A DNA stretch of 64,000 nucleotides from the NCBI RefSeq assembly GCF_036173125.1, contig NZ_CP108054.1:3472001-3536000 (forward strand). The letters run 5' to 3'. The position numbers were made by a program, and so were the translations under genes. The notes beneath the pieces were generated by a model. It had not been told where the DNA came from and searched no databases. It was given only the letters and a program-made list of their open reading frames with translations. The stretch is from Streptomyces sp. NBC_00286. Lineage in GTDB: Bacteria; Actinomycetota; Actinomycetes; Streptomycetales; Streptomycetaceae. Positions 19,888-27,508 of this stretch are shown here, one piece after another. Each line of letters opens with the position of its first letter. Positions within the stretch are counted from its first letter, which is position 1.

Positions 19888-22047
19888 ATGGCGCGCAGCC
19901 CCGGACGGATGGATTCGACACGCGTGACGGAGCACCCCAACTCCCACGAGGGCCACCAGCCAGGAGCTGCCGGGCCCACCGCCCCCGCGGACCCCCGCGG
20001 GGCGCTGCTGCGTACCCCGGAGCTGCCCGCCCCGGGCTGCGGTTCCAACGCTTTACCGGCACAGAGCGGTCCGCTGGGCTCCCCAGCTTCCGCCGAAGCC
20101 CGCTCCGCCGCCACCGGTACGCCTGCGGGCGGCCACGGCACGCCCGCTCCCTCGGGCGGCCACGGCCCGGCCGGGACGCCCGCGTCCGCGTCGGCGGGTC
20201 CCGAGCACGCCCAGCCGTCGGCCGCCGAACCCGATCCGCACCGGCCGCGCCCGGTGCCGGGGTCCATTCCGGCGCAGTCGGAAGCGCCCGCCGTGCCGGA
20301 CCGGCGTAAGGGGCAGGGCCCGGCGCCCGGTACGCCCATGCCCATGCGGCGGGACGGCGACCGGCTGCGTTTCGTGGGGGCCGCCACCCGGCGGATCGCC
20401 CGCGGCATAGACCTCGACGAGATCGTGATGGGCCTGTGCCGGGCCACCGTGCCGACCTACTCGGACGCGATCCTCGTCTATCTGCGCGACCCGCTGCCGG
20501 TCGGCGACGAGCGGCCCACCGGGCCCGTCGTACTGCGGCTGCGGCGTACGGACCGTATCCCGGAGGACCGGGACACCGAGGGCTTCCTGCTGCCCGCCCT
20601 GCAGAGCGAGCCCGACCTCGGCGCGACCTCCGAGCTGTGCGAGGTACGGCCGGGCGGCGCGCTCGCCGAGGTGCTGCGCGGCGTACGGCCCGTCTTCGCG
20701 GACGCGCCCGCCGCCCGCGCCGCGCTGCCCGAGCTGATCGGCGAGGAGCTGACCGTTCCGGGCGGCCAGCGCGCGATCCTCGCCCCGCTGCGCGGTCGCA
20801 GGCGCGTGATCGGCGCGGCGCTCTTCCTGCGCCGCCCCGACCGGCCGGCCTTCGAGGCGGACGATCTCCTCGTCGCGGCCCAGCTCGCCACGCACAGCGC
20901 GCTCGGCATCGACAAGGCGGTGCTGTACGGCCGCGAGGCATACATCGCCGACGAGTTGCAGCGCACGATGCTGCCCGAGACGCTGCCGCGCCCGACGGGC
21001 GTGCGGCTCGCCTCGCGCTACCTCCCGGCGGCCGAGACGGCGCGAGTCGGCGGCGACTGGTACGACGCGATTCCGCTGCCCGGCAGCCGGGTCGCCCTCG
21101 TCGTCGGGGACGTGATGGGCCACTCCATGACCTCGGCGGCCATCATGGGCCAGCTGCGCACGACCGCGCAGACCCTCGCCGGGCTCGACCTGCCGCCGCA
21201 GGAGGTGCTGCACCACCTCGACGAGCAGGCCCAGCGCCTGGGCACGGACCGCATGGCGACCTGCCTGTACGCCGTCTACGACCCGGTCGCGCACCGGATC
21301 ACCATCGCCAACGCCGGCCATCCGCCGCCCGTACTGCTGCACCTGGGCGGCCGGGCCGAGGTGCTGCGGGTGCCGCCGGGCGCCCCCATCGGCGTAGGAG
21401 GTGTGGACTTCGAGGCGGTCGAACTGGACGCGCCCGCCGGGGCCACCCTGCTGCTCTACACCGACGGTCTTGTGGAGTCCCGGCTGCGTGATGTGTGGAC
21501 CGGGATAGAGCAGCTGCGCGAACGGCTCGCCGCCACCGCGCAGTTGACCGGTGCGGACCATTCGCCGCCGCTCGAGGCGCTGTGCGACGAGGTCCTCGAC
21601 ATGCTCGGCCCGGGCGACCGGGACGACGACATCGCGCTGCTCGCCGCCCGCTTCGACGGCATCGCGCCCAGCGACGTCGCGTACTGGCATCTGGACCCCG
21701 AGGAGACGGCACCCGGCCGGGCCCGGCGGCTCGCCCGGCGCGCGCTGTCCCGCTGGGACATGGAGGACATGAGCGACTCCGTGGAGCTGCTCGTCAGCGA
21801 GGTCGTCACCAACGCCGTGCGCTATGCCTCACGGCCCATCTCACTGCGCCTGTTGCGCACGGACGTACTGCGCTGCGAGGTCGGCGACGACGTACCCCAG
21901 CTCCCGCGCCTGCGCCAGGCGCGCGCCACGGACGAGGGCGGACGCGGGTTGTACCTGGTGAACAAGCTGGCCAAGCGCTGGGGCGCGACCCGGCTCAGTG
22001 CGGGCAAGGTGGTCTGGTTCGAACTCGGGGTGCCGTCCGCTTCGTAG
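19888..22047 (+). CDS. GAF-SpoIIE-HATPase serine phosphatase / anti-sigma kinase-like protein
   Basis: A 719-residue multidomain signalling protein. Residues 1-150 are proline/alanine-rich and probably disordered; about 155-350 a GAF sensor domain; about 365-585 a SpoIIE/PP2C phosphatase with GGDWYDAIPL, VGDVMGHSM and LLYTDGLVES metal-site motifs; about 600-715 an HATPase_c domain of the anti-sigma-factor kinase type (VTNAVRYAS, DEGGRGLYLV). Such proteins control alternative sigma factors by acting on anti-anti-sigma proteins. The start is uncertain: ATG 19888, ATG 19909 and GTG 19924 are all possible and differ only in the disordered part. Confidence 0.9.
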   Translation: MARSPGRMDSTRVTEHPNSHEGHQPGAAGPTAPADPRGALLRTPELPAPGCGSNALPAQSGPLGSPASAEARSAATGTPAGGHGTPAPSGGHGPAGTPASASAGPEHAQPSAAEPDPHRPRPVPGSIPAQSEAPAVPDRRKGQGPAPGTPMPMRRDGDRLRFVGAATRRIARGIDLDEIVMGLCRATVPTYSDAILVYLRDPLPVGDERPTGPVVLRLRRTDRIPEDRDTEGFLLPALQSEPDLGATSELCEVRPGGALAEVLRGVRPVFADAPAARAALPELIGEELTVPGGQRAILAPLRGRRRVIGAALFLRRPDRPAFEADDLLVAAQLATHSALGIDKAVLYGREAYIADELQRTMLPETLPRPTGVRLASRYLPAAETARVGGDWYDAIPLPGSRVALVVGDVMGHSMTSAAIMGQLRTTAQTLAGLDLPPQEVLHHLDEQAQRLGTDRMATCLYAVYDPVAHRITIANAGHPPPVLLHLGGRAEVLRVPPGAPIGVGGVDFEAVELDAPAGATLLLYTDGLVESRLRDVWTGIEQLRERLAATAQLTGADHSPPLEALCDEVLDMLGPGDRDDDIALLAARFDGIAPSDVAYWHLDPEETAPGRARRLARRALSRWDMEDMSDSVELLVSEVVTNAVRYASRPISLRLLRTDVLRCEVGDDVPQLPRLRQARATDEGGRGLYLVNKLAKRWGATRLSAGKVVWFELGVPSAS

Positions 22048-22299
22048 CGGCGCAGGAGGTACGGGCGTAGGGGCGGTTCCCCGGTCGGCCGACGACCGGG
22101 GTGCCGCCCTCAGCGCATCCAGGACACCTTCCGCACGTACGCGTCTGGCCGTGCGGCGCGGGCCGCCCCGTGGGTGGTGACGATCGTTCGCCTGTCCGAG
22201 TGGATCGGCGGCACGGGCCAATACCGCTCCGCCTACGGCGACGGCACCATCACCCTCGACGGTCGATACGTCTATCTGGACCTCCTCGTCGAAGAATGA
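22048..22299 (+). pseudogene. Open coding-like fragment without a clear start
   Basis: The frame directly after the phosphatase stop stays open for about 84 codons and ends at 22299. Its last 40 residues (containing IVRLSEWIGGTGQY and GRYVYLDLLVEE) look like real protein and have normal codon bias, but no plausible start or ribosome site precedes them. It may be the 3' end of a deleted gene. I recognise no family. The rest of the gap up to 22390 shows nothing. Confidence 0.3.
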
Positions 22300-22390
22300 C
22301 GAGGGGAATACCTGGCACATCCGTCGGTGCGGGAGTCGCGTTGCGCGTCCCCGCACCGCCGTCGTTTCCGCCGCCCTCCCTCACGTTCCT

Positions 22391-22951
22391 TCATTCGCTT
22401 ATGCCGGAGGTTTTCTCAACGAGGCGGGTGAACACGATGAGCACCCCCAAGGCGGGAGGAAGGCTGGCCAGCGTCCACAGGACGAAGAATCCCGCCAGTC
22501 CCCCGGCCATCATGCGTAGAGGCGTCGGTGCTTCTTCGGGAACTCCAGCCACCACCAGAAGGCAGATGGTGGACAGGATGCCCATGGCGATCACCGTGAA
22601 GAACGGCCACAGGTAATTGGTGATGGGCAGGATGCGCGCCTTTCTCGCCTTGCGCAGAAAGGTGTTGTCACAGGCGCGCGTGATCATCGCCAGGATGGCG
22701 AACACGGACCCGATGATGACGCCCACCATGGAGACGGCGACACCCAGCGCCTCCTCGATGGGCAGGTCACCGTCATGTCCGAGCCAGGCGCCCCCCGCCC
22801 CGCCCAAGGACGCGAACAGCGGCTCGCCCCACCACCAGCTCCGCACGCTCAGGTGTACGAGCTTCACGAACTCCTTGAAGTACTTGTCCCCTAAGGTGCG
22901 CCCGCTGGGTTCCTCCGGGTACGAGACGTTTCTCTGGTTTCCCGTGCTCAT
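22391..22951 (-). CDS. Unknown membrane protein with three or four helices
   Basis: A protein of 186 residues. The N-terminal 40 residues are soluble and amphipathic; hydrophobic helices follow around LGVAVSMVGVIIGSVFAILA, NYLWPFFTVIAMGILSTICL and MAGGLAGFFVLWTLASLPPA, with a basic loop RKARKARIL between the first two. No family is recognised. The ATG at 22951 (MSTGNQRNV) is preferred; a GTG four codons upstream is possible. It lies 77 bases downstream of the small gene at 23029-23289 and probably forms an operon with it. Confidence 0.65.
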   Translation of the reverse strand: MSTGNQRNVSYPEEPSGRTLGDKYFKEFVKLVHLSVRSWWWGEPLFASLGGAGGAWLGHDGDLPIEEALGVAVSMVGVIIGSVFAILAMITRACDNTFLRKARKARILPITNYLWPFFTVIAMGILSTICLLVVAGVPEEAPTPLRMMAGGLAGFFVLWTLASLPPALGVLIVFTRLVEKTSGISE

Positions 22952-23028
22952 GAAAGCCCCCACCCGACGGCGGCCACTCTCACCGAGCCGTGTTTTCGCG
23001 ACTCAGCTCCTCGCCGAATACACCCTCC

Positions 23029-23289
23029 TCACCGGCGGCGCGGAATTCCGTCATCGCCACCTCTGCACCTTTCCGCTTCCACTTCCGAGCCGTACGAACT
23101 CATGTCACGTATAGCTTCATAGAGCGACGCGCAGCCGTCGGCGGGAGACTCCGCCTCTGATTCGGCTTCGGAAATCCCGGTGGCGTGGTCGGGGCGGGCC
23201 AGATTGACCTTCGGTTCGCGCGCGAGGCCCACAATGAAGTCGTGCGTGCCGACCGTGCGCTCGGCGAGCTCTCGAAGTGAACGATCCAT
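23029..23289 (-). CDS. Small unknown soluble protein
   Basis: An 86-residue protein, acidic in the middle (SEAESEAESPAD), with no recognisable domain or membrane segment. An AAAGG site precedes the ATG at a slightly long spacing. It is paired with the membrane protein downstream, so the two may work together. Confidence 0.5.
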   Translation of the reverse strand: MDRSLRELAERTVGTHDFIVGLAREPKVNLARPDHATGISEAESEAESPADGCASLYEAIRDMSSYGSEVEAERCRGGDDGIPRRR

Positions 23290-23520
23290 GGCTCGTCCAA
23301 CCTTTCATCTGCGTGCCGCATGGAGCCGCCGCCGGGAACGGGCTAAACATGTGATCAACCATAGGCTCGTGCCACCGAACGGTCCCGTTATGGCGACATT
23401 TGGGTGAATATTGGGTGAACGCGGCGATCCGCGTGGCCCTGCGGCGTCCCCGCGTTGCCGACAGCCAGTGAGCGGCGTTCACTGCTGGGAGCGGCGGTCA
23501 CTGCTGGGGCGGACACAGCA

Positions 23521-23552
23521 GTGCCCCGCGCCTCCGAAGAGGCGCGGGGCAC
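23521..23552 (-). terminator. Terminator hairpin after the penicillin-binding protein gene
   Basis: A perfect 14-bp stem (23521-23534 with 23539-23552) closed on the minus strand by a TTCG tetraloop, eight bases after the gene's stop at 23561. The stem is GC-rich and stable; no U-tract follows. Confidence 0.75.
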
Positions 23553-23560
23553 CGTTTTCG

Positions 23561-25915
23561 CTACGGGTTGACCGGGCCCGTATCCGCGCCGCCGTCTCCG
23601 CCGCCACCGTCCTCCGGGGGCGGCTCGGGCGGCGGGACCGGGTCCTGGCTGGGCTCCTCCGGCGACGGCGGCTCGATGGGCTCGTCCGACGGCGGATCCG
23701 CGCTGGGCTCCGGCGCCGGCGGCTCCGGCTGGGACGGGGGCTGCGGCGCGGGCTCCTCGGGCGACGGCTCCTCGGGGCTCGGCGACGGCTCCGGGGGCGG
23801 CGGGGTGAACGTCGGCTGGACGCCCGAGCCCTGCTCCGTCTCCAGGTCGAACTTGGTGACGTTGCCCATCGCGTTGAAGGTGTACGCCGCCCAAATCGCG
23901 GCCGGGTAGCCACCGCCGTTGACCCGGCCACCGCCGGCCGCGCCGGACAGCGTGACCTGGCCGCCCTCGCTGACCTTCACCGCCGGCTTGTCCTTCTCGC
24001 ACCGCGTGGTGCCCGCCTTCGCCGCCTGGCCGAACAGGCCCACCGAGGTGACGAGTTCCGGGGTGTAGCCGGTGAACCAGGCCGACCTGTTGCAGTCGGA
24101 CGTACCCGTCTTGCCGGCGACCTGCTGGCCGTCACGCGCCGGGTTCTCGCGGACCGACGTCCTGGCCGTACCGTCGTCGACCACTCCGGTAAGGACCGAG
24201 CTGACCGTGTCGGCGGCCTCACGGCTGATCACCTGGTCGCCGACCGGCTCCGGGAGGTCGACCGTACGGTCCTTGTGCTCGACGCTTTTGATCAGGGAGG
24301 GGGTGACCTTCTTGCCGTGGTTGGCGAGGGTCGCGTACACCCCGGCCATCTCCATCGGGCTCGCGCCCATCGAGCCGAGGGTCTGAGCGGGCACGGCCTG
24401 CAGGTCCGCGTCGTCCATGCCGAGATCGCTCGCGGTCTTCATGACCTGGTCCATGCCGACGTCGACGCCCATCTGCGCGAACACGGAGTTGATGGACTTG
24501 TTCATCGCCGTCTGCACGGTGACGTCGCCGTAGTCGACGTCGTCCTCGTTCGGGGGCGAGAACCCGACCTTCTTGCCGTCGTCCTTGACGGGGCGCTTGC
24601 TGGTGCCGTCGTAGATGGTGTCCGCCGTGATCGGCATGCTGTCCTGCGTCTCGGCTTCCTCCTCCACGGCGGCGGCGAGGATCACCGGCTTGAAGGTGGA
24701 GGCGGGCTGGTAGTCGGTACGGGTCGCGTTGTTCGTGTAGTGCTTCAGGTAGTCCACGCCGCCGTACAGCGCGACGACCCTGCCGGTCTTCGGGTCGACG
24801 GAGACGGCTCCGGCCTGGACGTCGGCGTCGACCTTGCGCTTCTCGGGGTCCAGCTTGCGAGTGAGCTGCGACTTGACGGCCTTCTCGAGCTGCGTCTGCT
24901 TCTTCTTGTCGATGTTCAGCTTGATGGTCCAGCCGCCCGCGTCGACCATCTTCTGGGCCTCGTCCGCGTCACTGGCCGTGCCCTGGGCGATGAGCTGCTT
25001 CCGCAGCTCCCTGTTGGCCGCGTCCCACAGATAGCCGTTCTGCCCCTCCAGACCCGGCGCGCCCTTCGGCTCCTTGGGCACGGGGAACTTCAGGCTGTCG
25101 CGCTTGGCGGGGTCGAGCCAGTTCATCTCGACCATGTTGTCCAGTACGTACGCCCAGCGCTGCTTGACGAGTTCCCTGCCCGTGTCCGTGGCCTCCGTCC
25201 AGTCGTACTGGCTCGGAGCCTGCAACACCGCCGCGAGGTAGGCGCCCTGCGACACCGTCAGCTTGCTGGCGTCGACGCGGTAGTACGCCTGGGCCGCGGC
25301 CTGGATGCCATAGGCGTTACGGCCGTAGTAGCTGGTGTTCATGTAGCCCGCGAGGATGTCGTCCTTGGACGTCGTGCGGTCCACCTTCAGCGAGATGACC
25401 AGTTCCTTGAGCTTGCGCGTGATGGTCTGGTCCTGCTCGAGGTAGTAGTTCTTGACGTACTGCTGCGTGATCGTCGAACCACCCTGCTTGCCCTTGCCGG
25501 AGAGGGTGTTGATCAGACCGCGGGTGGTGCCCTTGAAGTCGACGCCGCCGTCGTTGTAGAAGGTCTTGTTCTCCGCGGCCACGAAGGCCTTCTGGACGGG
25601 CTTGGGAACCTCGGCGAGTTCCACGATCTCTCGGTTGACCTCGCCCTTACGGAACATGATCGAGCCGTCGCTGTACTGGTAAACGTTGCTCTGCTGCCGC
25701 GCCGCCGCCGCGGCCTTGCTGCCCTGGGGCACGTCGATGAGCAGATACATCACGACAAAGGCAGCCATACCGAGCAGGCAGAGGCCGAAGAACGAGCCCA
25801 GGACCTTTTTCCAGGTGAAGAAGCCGCGTATGCCGCTGCGCTCGGCGGAGCGCTTCGGGGCGGCGCGGCGGCGGCCACCGCCCTGCCGCGCCCGTCTCTC
25901 TTCCGCTCTTCCCAT
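23561..25915 (-). CDS. Bifunctional class A penicillin-binding protein
   Basis: A 784-residue cell-wall synthase. A basic cytoplasmic tail (1-35) precedes one transmembrane helix (about 37-60). The glycosyltransferase domain has E115 in AAENKTFYNDGG, GGSTITQQ at 145-152 and KELVISLKVDR. The transpeptidase domain has STFK at 406-409, SIN at 474-476 and KTG at 602-604. The last 90 or so residues are a proline/glutamate/serine-rich tail, probably threading the wall. It polymerises glycan strands and crosslinks peptides. Divergent from the PadR operon. Confidence 0.95.
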   Translation of the reverse strand: MGRAEERRARQGGGRRRAAPKRSAERSGIRGFFTWKKVLGSFFGLCLLGMAAFVVMYLLIDVPQGSKAAAAARQQSNVYQYSDGSIMFRKGEVNREIVELAEVPKPVQKAFVAAENKTFYNDGGVDFKGTTRGLINTLSGKGKQGGSTITQQYVKNYYLEQDQTITRKLKELVISLKVDRTTSKDDILAGYMNTSYYGRNAYGIQAAAQAYYRVDASKLTVSQGAYLAAVLQAPSQYDWTEATDTGRELVKQRWAYVLDNMVEMNWLDPAKRDSLKFPVPKEPKGAPGLEGQNGYLWDAANRELRKQLIAQGTASDADEAQKMVDAGGWTIKLNIDKKKQTQLEKAVKSQLTRKLDPEKRKVDADVQAGAVSVDPKTGRVVALYGGVDYLKHYTNNATRTDYQPASTFKPVILAAAVEEEAETQDSMPITADTIYDGTSKRPVKDDGKKVGFSPPNEDDVDYGDVTVQTAMNKSINSVFAQMGVDVGMDQVMKTASDLGMDDADLQAVPAQTLGSMGASPMEMAGVYATLANHGKKVTPSLIKSVEHKDRTVDLPEPVGDQVISREAADTVSSVLTGVVDDGTARTSVRENPARDGQQVAGKTGTSDCNRSAWFTGYTPELVTSVGLFGQAAKAGTTRCEKDKPAVKVSEGGQVTLSGAAGGGRVNGGGYPAAIWAAYTFNAMGNVTKFDLETEQGSGVQPTFTPPPPEPSPSPEEPSPEEPAPQPPSQPEPPAPEPSADPPSDEPIEPPSPEEPSQDPVPPPEPPPEDGGGGDGGADTGPVNP

Positions 25916-26247
25916 GGGTCCGATCCGCTCCGCTTCGCCTTCAGTGTCCGTTCAACTCACGCGTCACACAGGTGCACCATTCAAGTCAGCTCAGCAAACT
26001 AACACCACGCGTTGTGACATAGGACTGCCGATCCGGTCTTTTCCGGACGTGACAATCAGCACCCGTCAACAACGACCCCAAAGGAATCGACGGCCGAAAG
26101 CGGAAGAAGGTTGCCCTGCACCCCTGCGTGTGAGCCGTCTCGCACCGGACGGTTCGGACCCTCTCGCCCCTCGAGGATGCCCCCGCCCCGTGTAGCAGAA
26201 CCGTGACAATCGGCCCCGACCTGCACTCCCGTACGCCCTGCCGTGGT
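25916..26247. other. Divergent spacer between the PBP gene and the PadR operon
   Basis: About 330 bases without a gene. The PBP promoter should lie here. I see no assignable motif apart from the PadR operator at its right end. Confidence 0.4.
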
Positions 26248-26290
26248 CTACACACGGCGCGTATACACGCGGTGTATACGCGGTGTGTAG
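26248..26290. promoter_or_regulatory. Nested palindromic operator of the PadR-ABC operon
   Basis: An inner perfect dyad GTATACAC-gcg-GTGTATAC (26261-26279) lies inside an outer perfect dyad CTACACAC (26248-26255) and GTGTGTAG (26283-26290). PadR regulators bind such dyads and repress their own operon. The operator ends only ten bases before the padR ATG at 26301, and no ribosome site is seen between, so the mRNA may be leaderless with the promoter inside the operator. Confidence 0.75.
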
Positions 26291-26300
26291 TGTGCTCCGC

Positions 26301-26825
26301 ATGTCCATCGGTCACACCCTTCTGGGGCTCCTGGAGTCGGGACCGCGTCACGGCTACGACCTGAAGCGGGCCTTCGACGAGAAGTTCGGTCACGACCGGC
26401 CGCTGCACTACGGCCAGGTCTACTCGACGATGTCGCGGCTGCTGAAGAACGGCCTCGTGGAGGTCGACGGCGTAGAGGCGGGCGACGGTCCGGAGCGGAA
26501 GCGGTACGCGATCACCGAGGCGGGCGTCACCGACGTCCAGCGGTGGCTCGGGACGCCTGAGAAGCCCGAGCCGTATCTCCAGTCGACCCTCTACACCAAA
26601 GTCGTCCTCGCGCTGCTCACGGACCGCAATGCCGTCGAGATCCTCGACGCGCAGCGCTCCGAGCATCTGCGCATGATGCGGATCCTCACCGACCGCAAGC
26701 GCAAAGGCGATCTCGCCGACCAGCTGATCTGCGACCATGCCCTCTTCCACCTCGAGGCCGATCTGCGGTGGCTGGAACTCACCGCCGCCCGCCTCGACAA
26801 ACTCGCCGAGGCGGTGATCCGATGA
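26301..26825 (+). CDS. PadR-family transcriptional regulator
   Basis: A 174-residue PadR protein with the N-terminal winged helix (HTLLGLLESGPRHGYDLKRA, then LHYGQVYSTMSRLLKNGLV) and a C-terminal dimerising helix. It overlaps the ABC ATPase gene by four bases. PadR proteins commonly repress an adjacent ABC export system until a drug or peptide ligand binds. The ATG at 26301 (MSIGHTLLG) is preferred over one six codons upstream, which falls inside the operator. Confidence 0.9.
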   Translation: MSIGHTLLGLLESGPRHGYDLKRAFDEKFGHDRPLHYGQVYSTMSRLLKNGLVEVDGVEAGDGPERKRYAITEAGVTDVQRWLGTPEKPEPYLQSTLYTKVVLALLTDRNAVEILDAQRSEHLRMMRILTDRKRKGDLADQLICDHALFHLEADLRWLELTAARLDKLAEAVIR

Positions 26826-27508
26826 CCCCCGAAGGTTCCCTGCTCGCGGCCGTCGACCTGCGCAAGACGTACGGACCGACCGCCGCGCTGGACGGCGCGG
26901 AGTTCTCCATCCACCCCGGCGAAGTCGTCGCGGTGATGGGCCCGTCCGGCTCCGGAAAGTCGACCCTGCTGCACTGTCTCGCCGGGATCGTGATGCCCGA
27001 CTCGGGCTCGATCACGTACGACGGCCAGGAGATGACGACGATGAACGACGCCCGGCGCAGCGCGCTCAGGCGCTCGGAGTTCGGCTTCGTCTTCCAGTTC
27101 GGCCAGCTCGTACCGGAGTTGAGCTGCGTGGAGAACGTGGCCCTGCCGCTGCGCCTGAACGGCACCAGCCGCAAGGCGGCCGAGCGCACCGCCCTGCAGT
27201 GGATGGAGCGCCTGGAGGTCGACGACCTCAAGGGCAAGCGGCCCGGCGAGGTCTCCGGTGGCCAGGGACAGCGCGTCGCCGTCGCCCGCGCCCTTGTCAC
27301 CAGCCCGCGTGTGCTGTTCGCCGACGAGCCCACCGGCGCGCTCGACTCCCTCAACGGTGAGCGTGTCATGGACCTGCTTACGGACGCCGCCCGGTCCGCC
27401 AACGCCGCTGTCGTCCTCGTCACGCACGAGGCTCGCGTGGCCGCGTACTCGGACCGCGAGATCGTCGTACGGGACGGGAAGTCGCGGGATATGGAGCGCA
27501 TCGTATGA
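26822..27508 (+). CDS. ABC transporter ATP-binding protein (MacB/LolD type)
   Basis: A 228-residue ATPase with Walker A GPSGSGKS, Q-loop FQFGQLVPE, signature SGGQGQRVAVARAL, Walker B VLFADEPTGALDS and switch histidine in VTHEARV. It overlaps the PadR stop and the permease start by four bases each (ATGA), so the three genes are translationally coupled. Confidence 0.93.
   Translation: MTPEGSLLAAVDLRKTYGPTAALDGAEFSIHPGEVVAVMGPSGSGKSTLLHCLAGIVMPDSGSITYDGQEMTTMNDARRSALRRSEFGFVFQFGQLVPELSCVENVALPLRLNGTSRKAAERTALQWMERLEVDDLKGKRPGEVSGGQGQRVAVARALVTSPRVLFADEPTGALDSLNGERVMDLLTDAARSANAAVVLVTHEARVAAYSDREIVVRDGKSRDMERIV

Noticed and set aside
22101..22616. 171-residue plus-strand frame
   Set aside because: It is antisense to the start-less fragment region and the membrane protein gene, with arginine/proline-rich noise.
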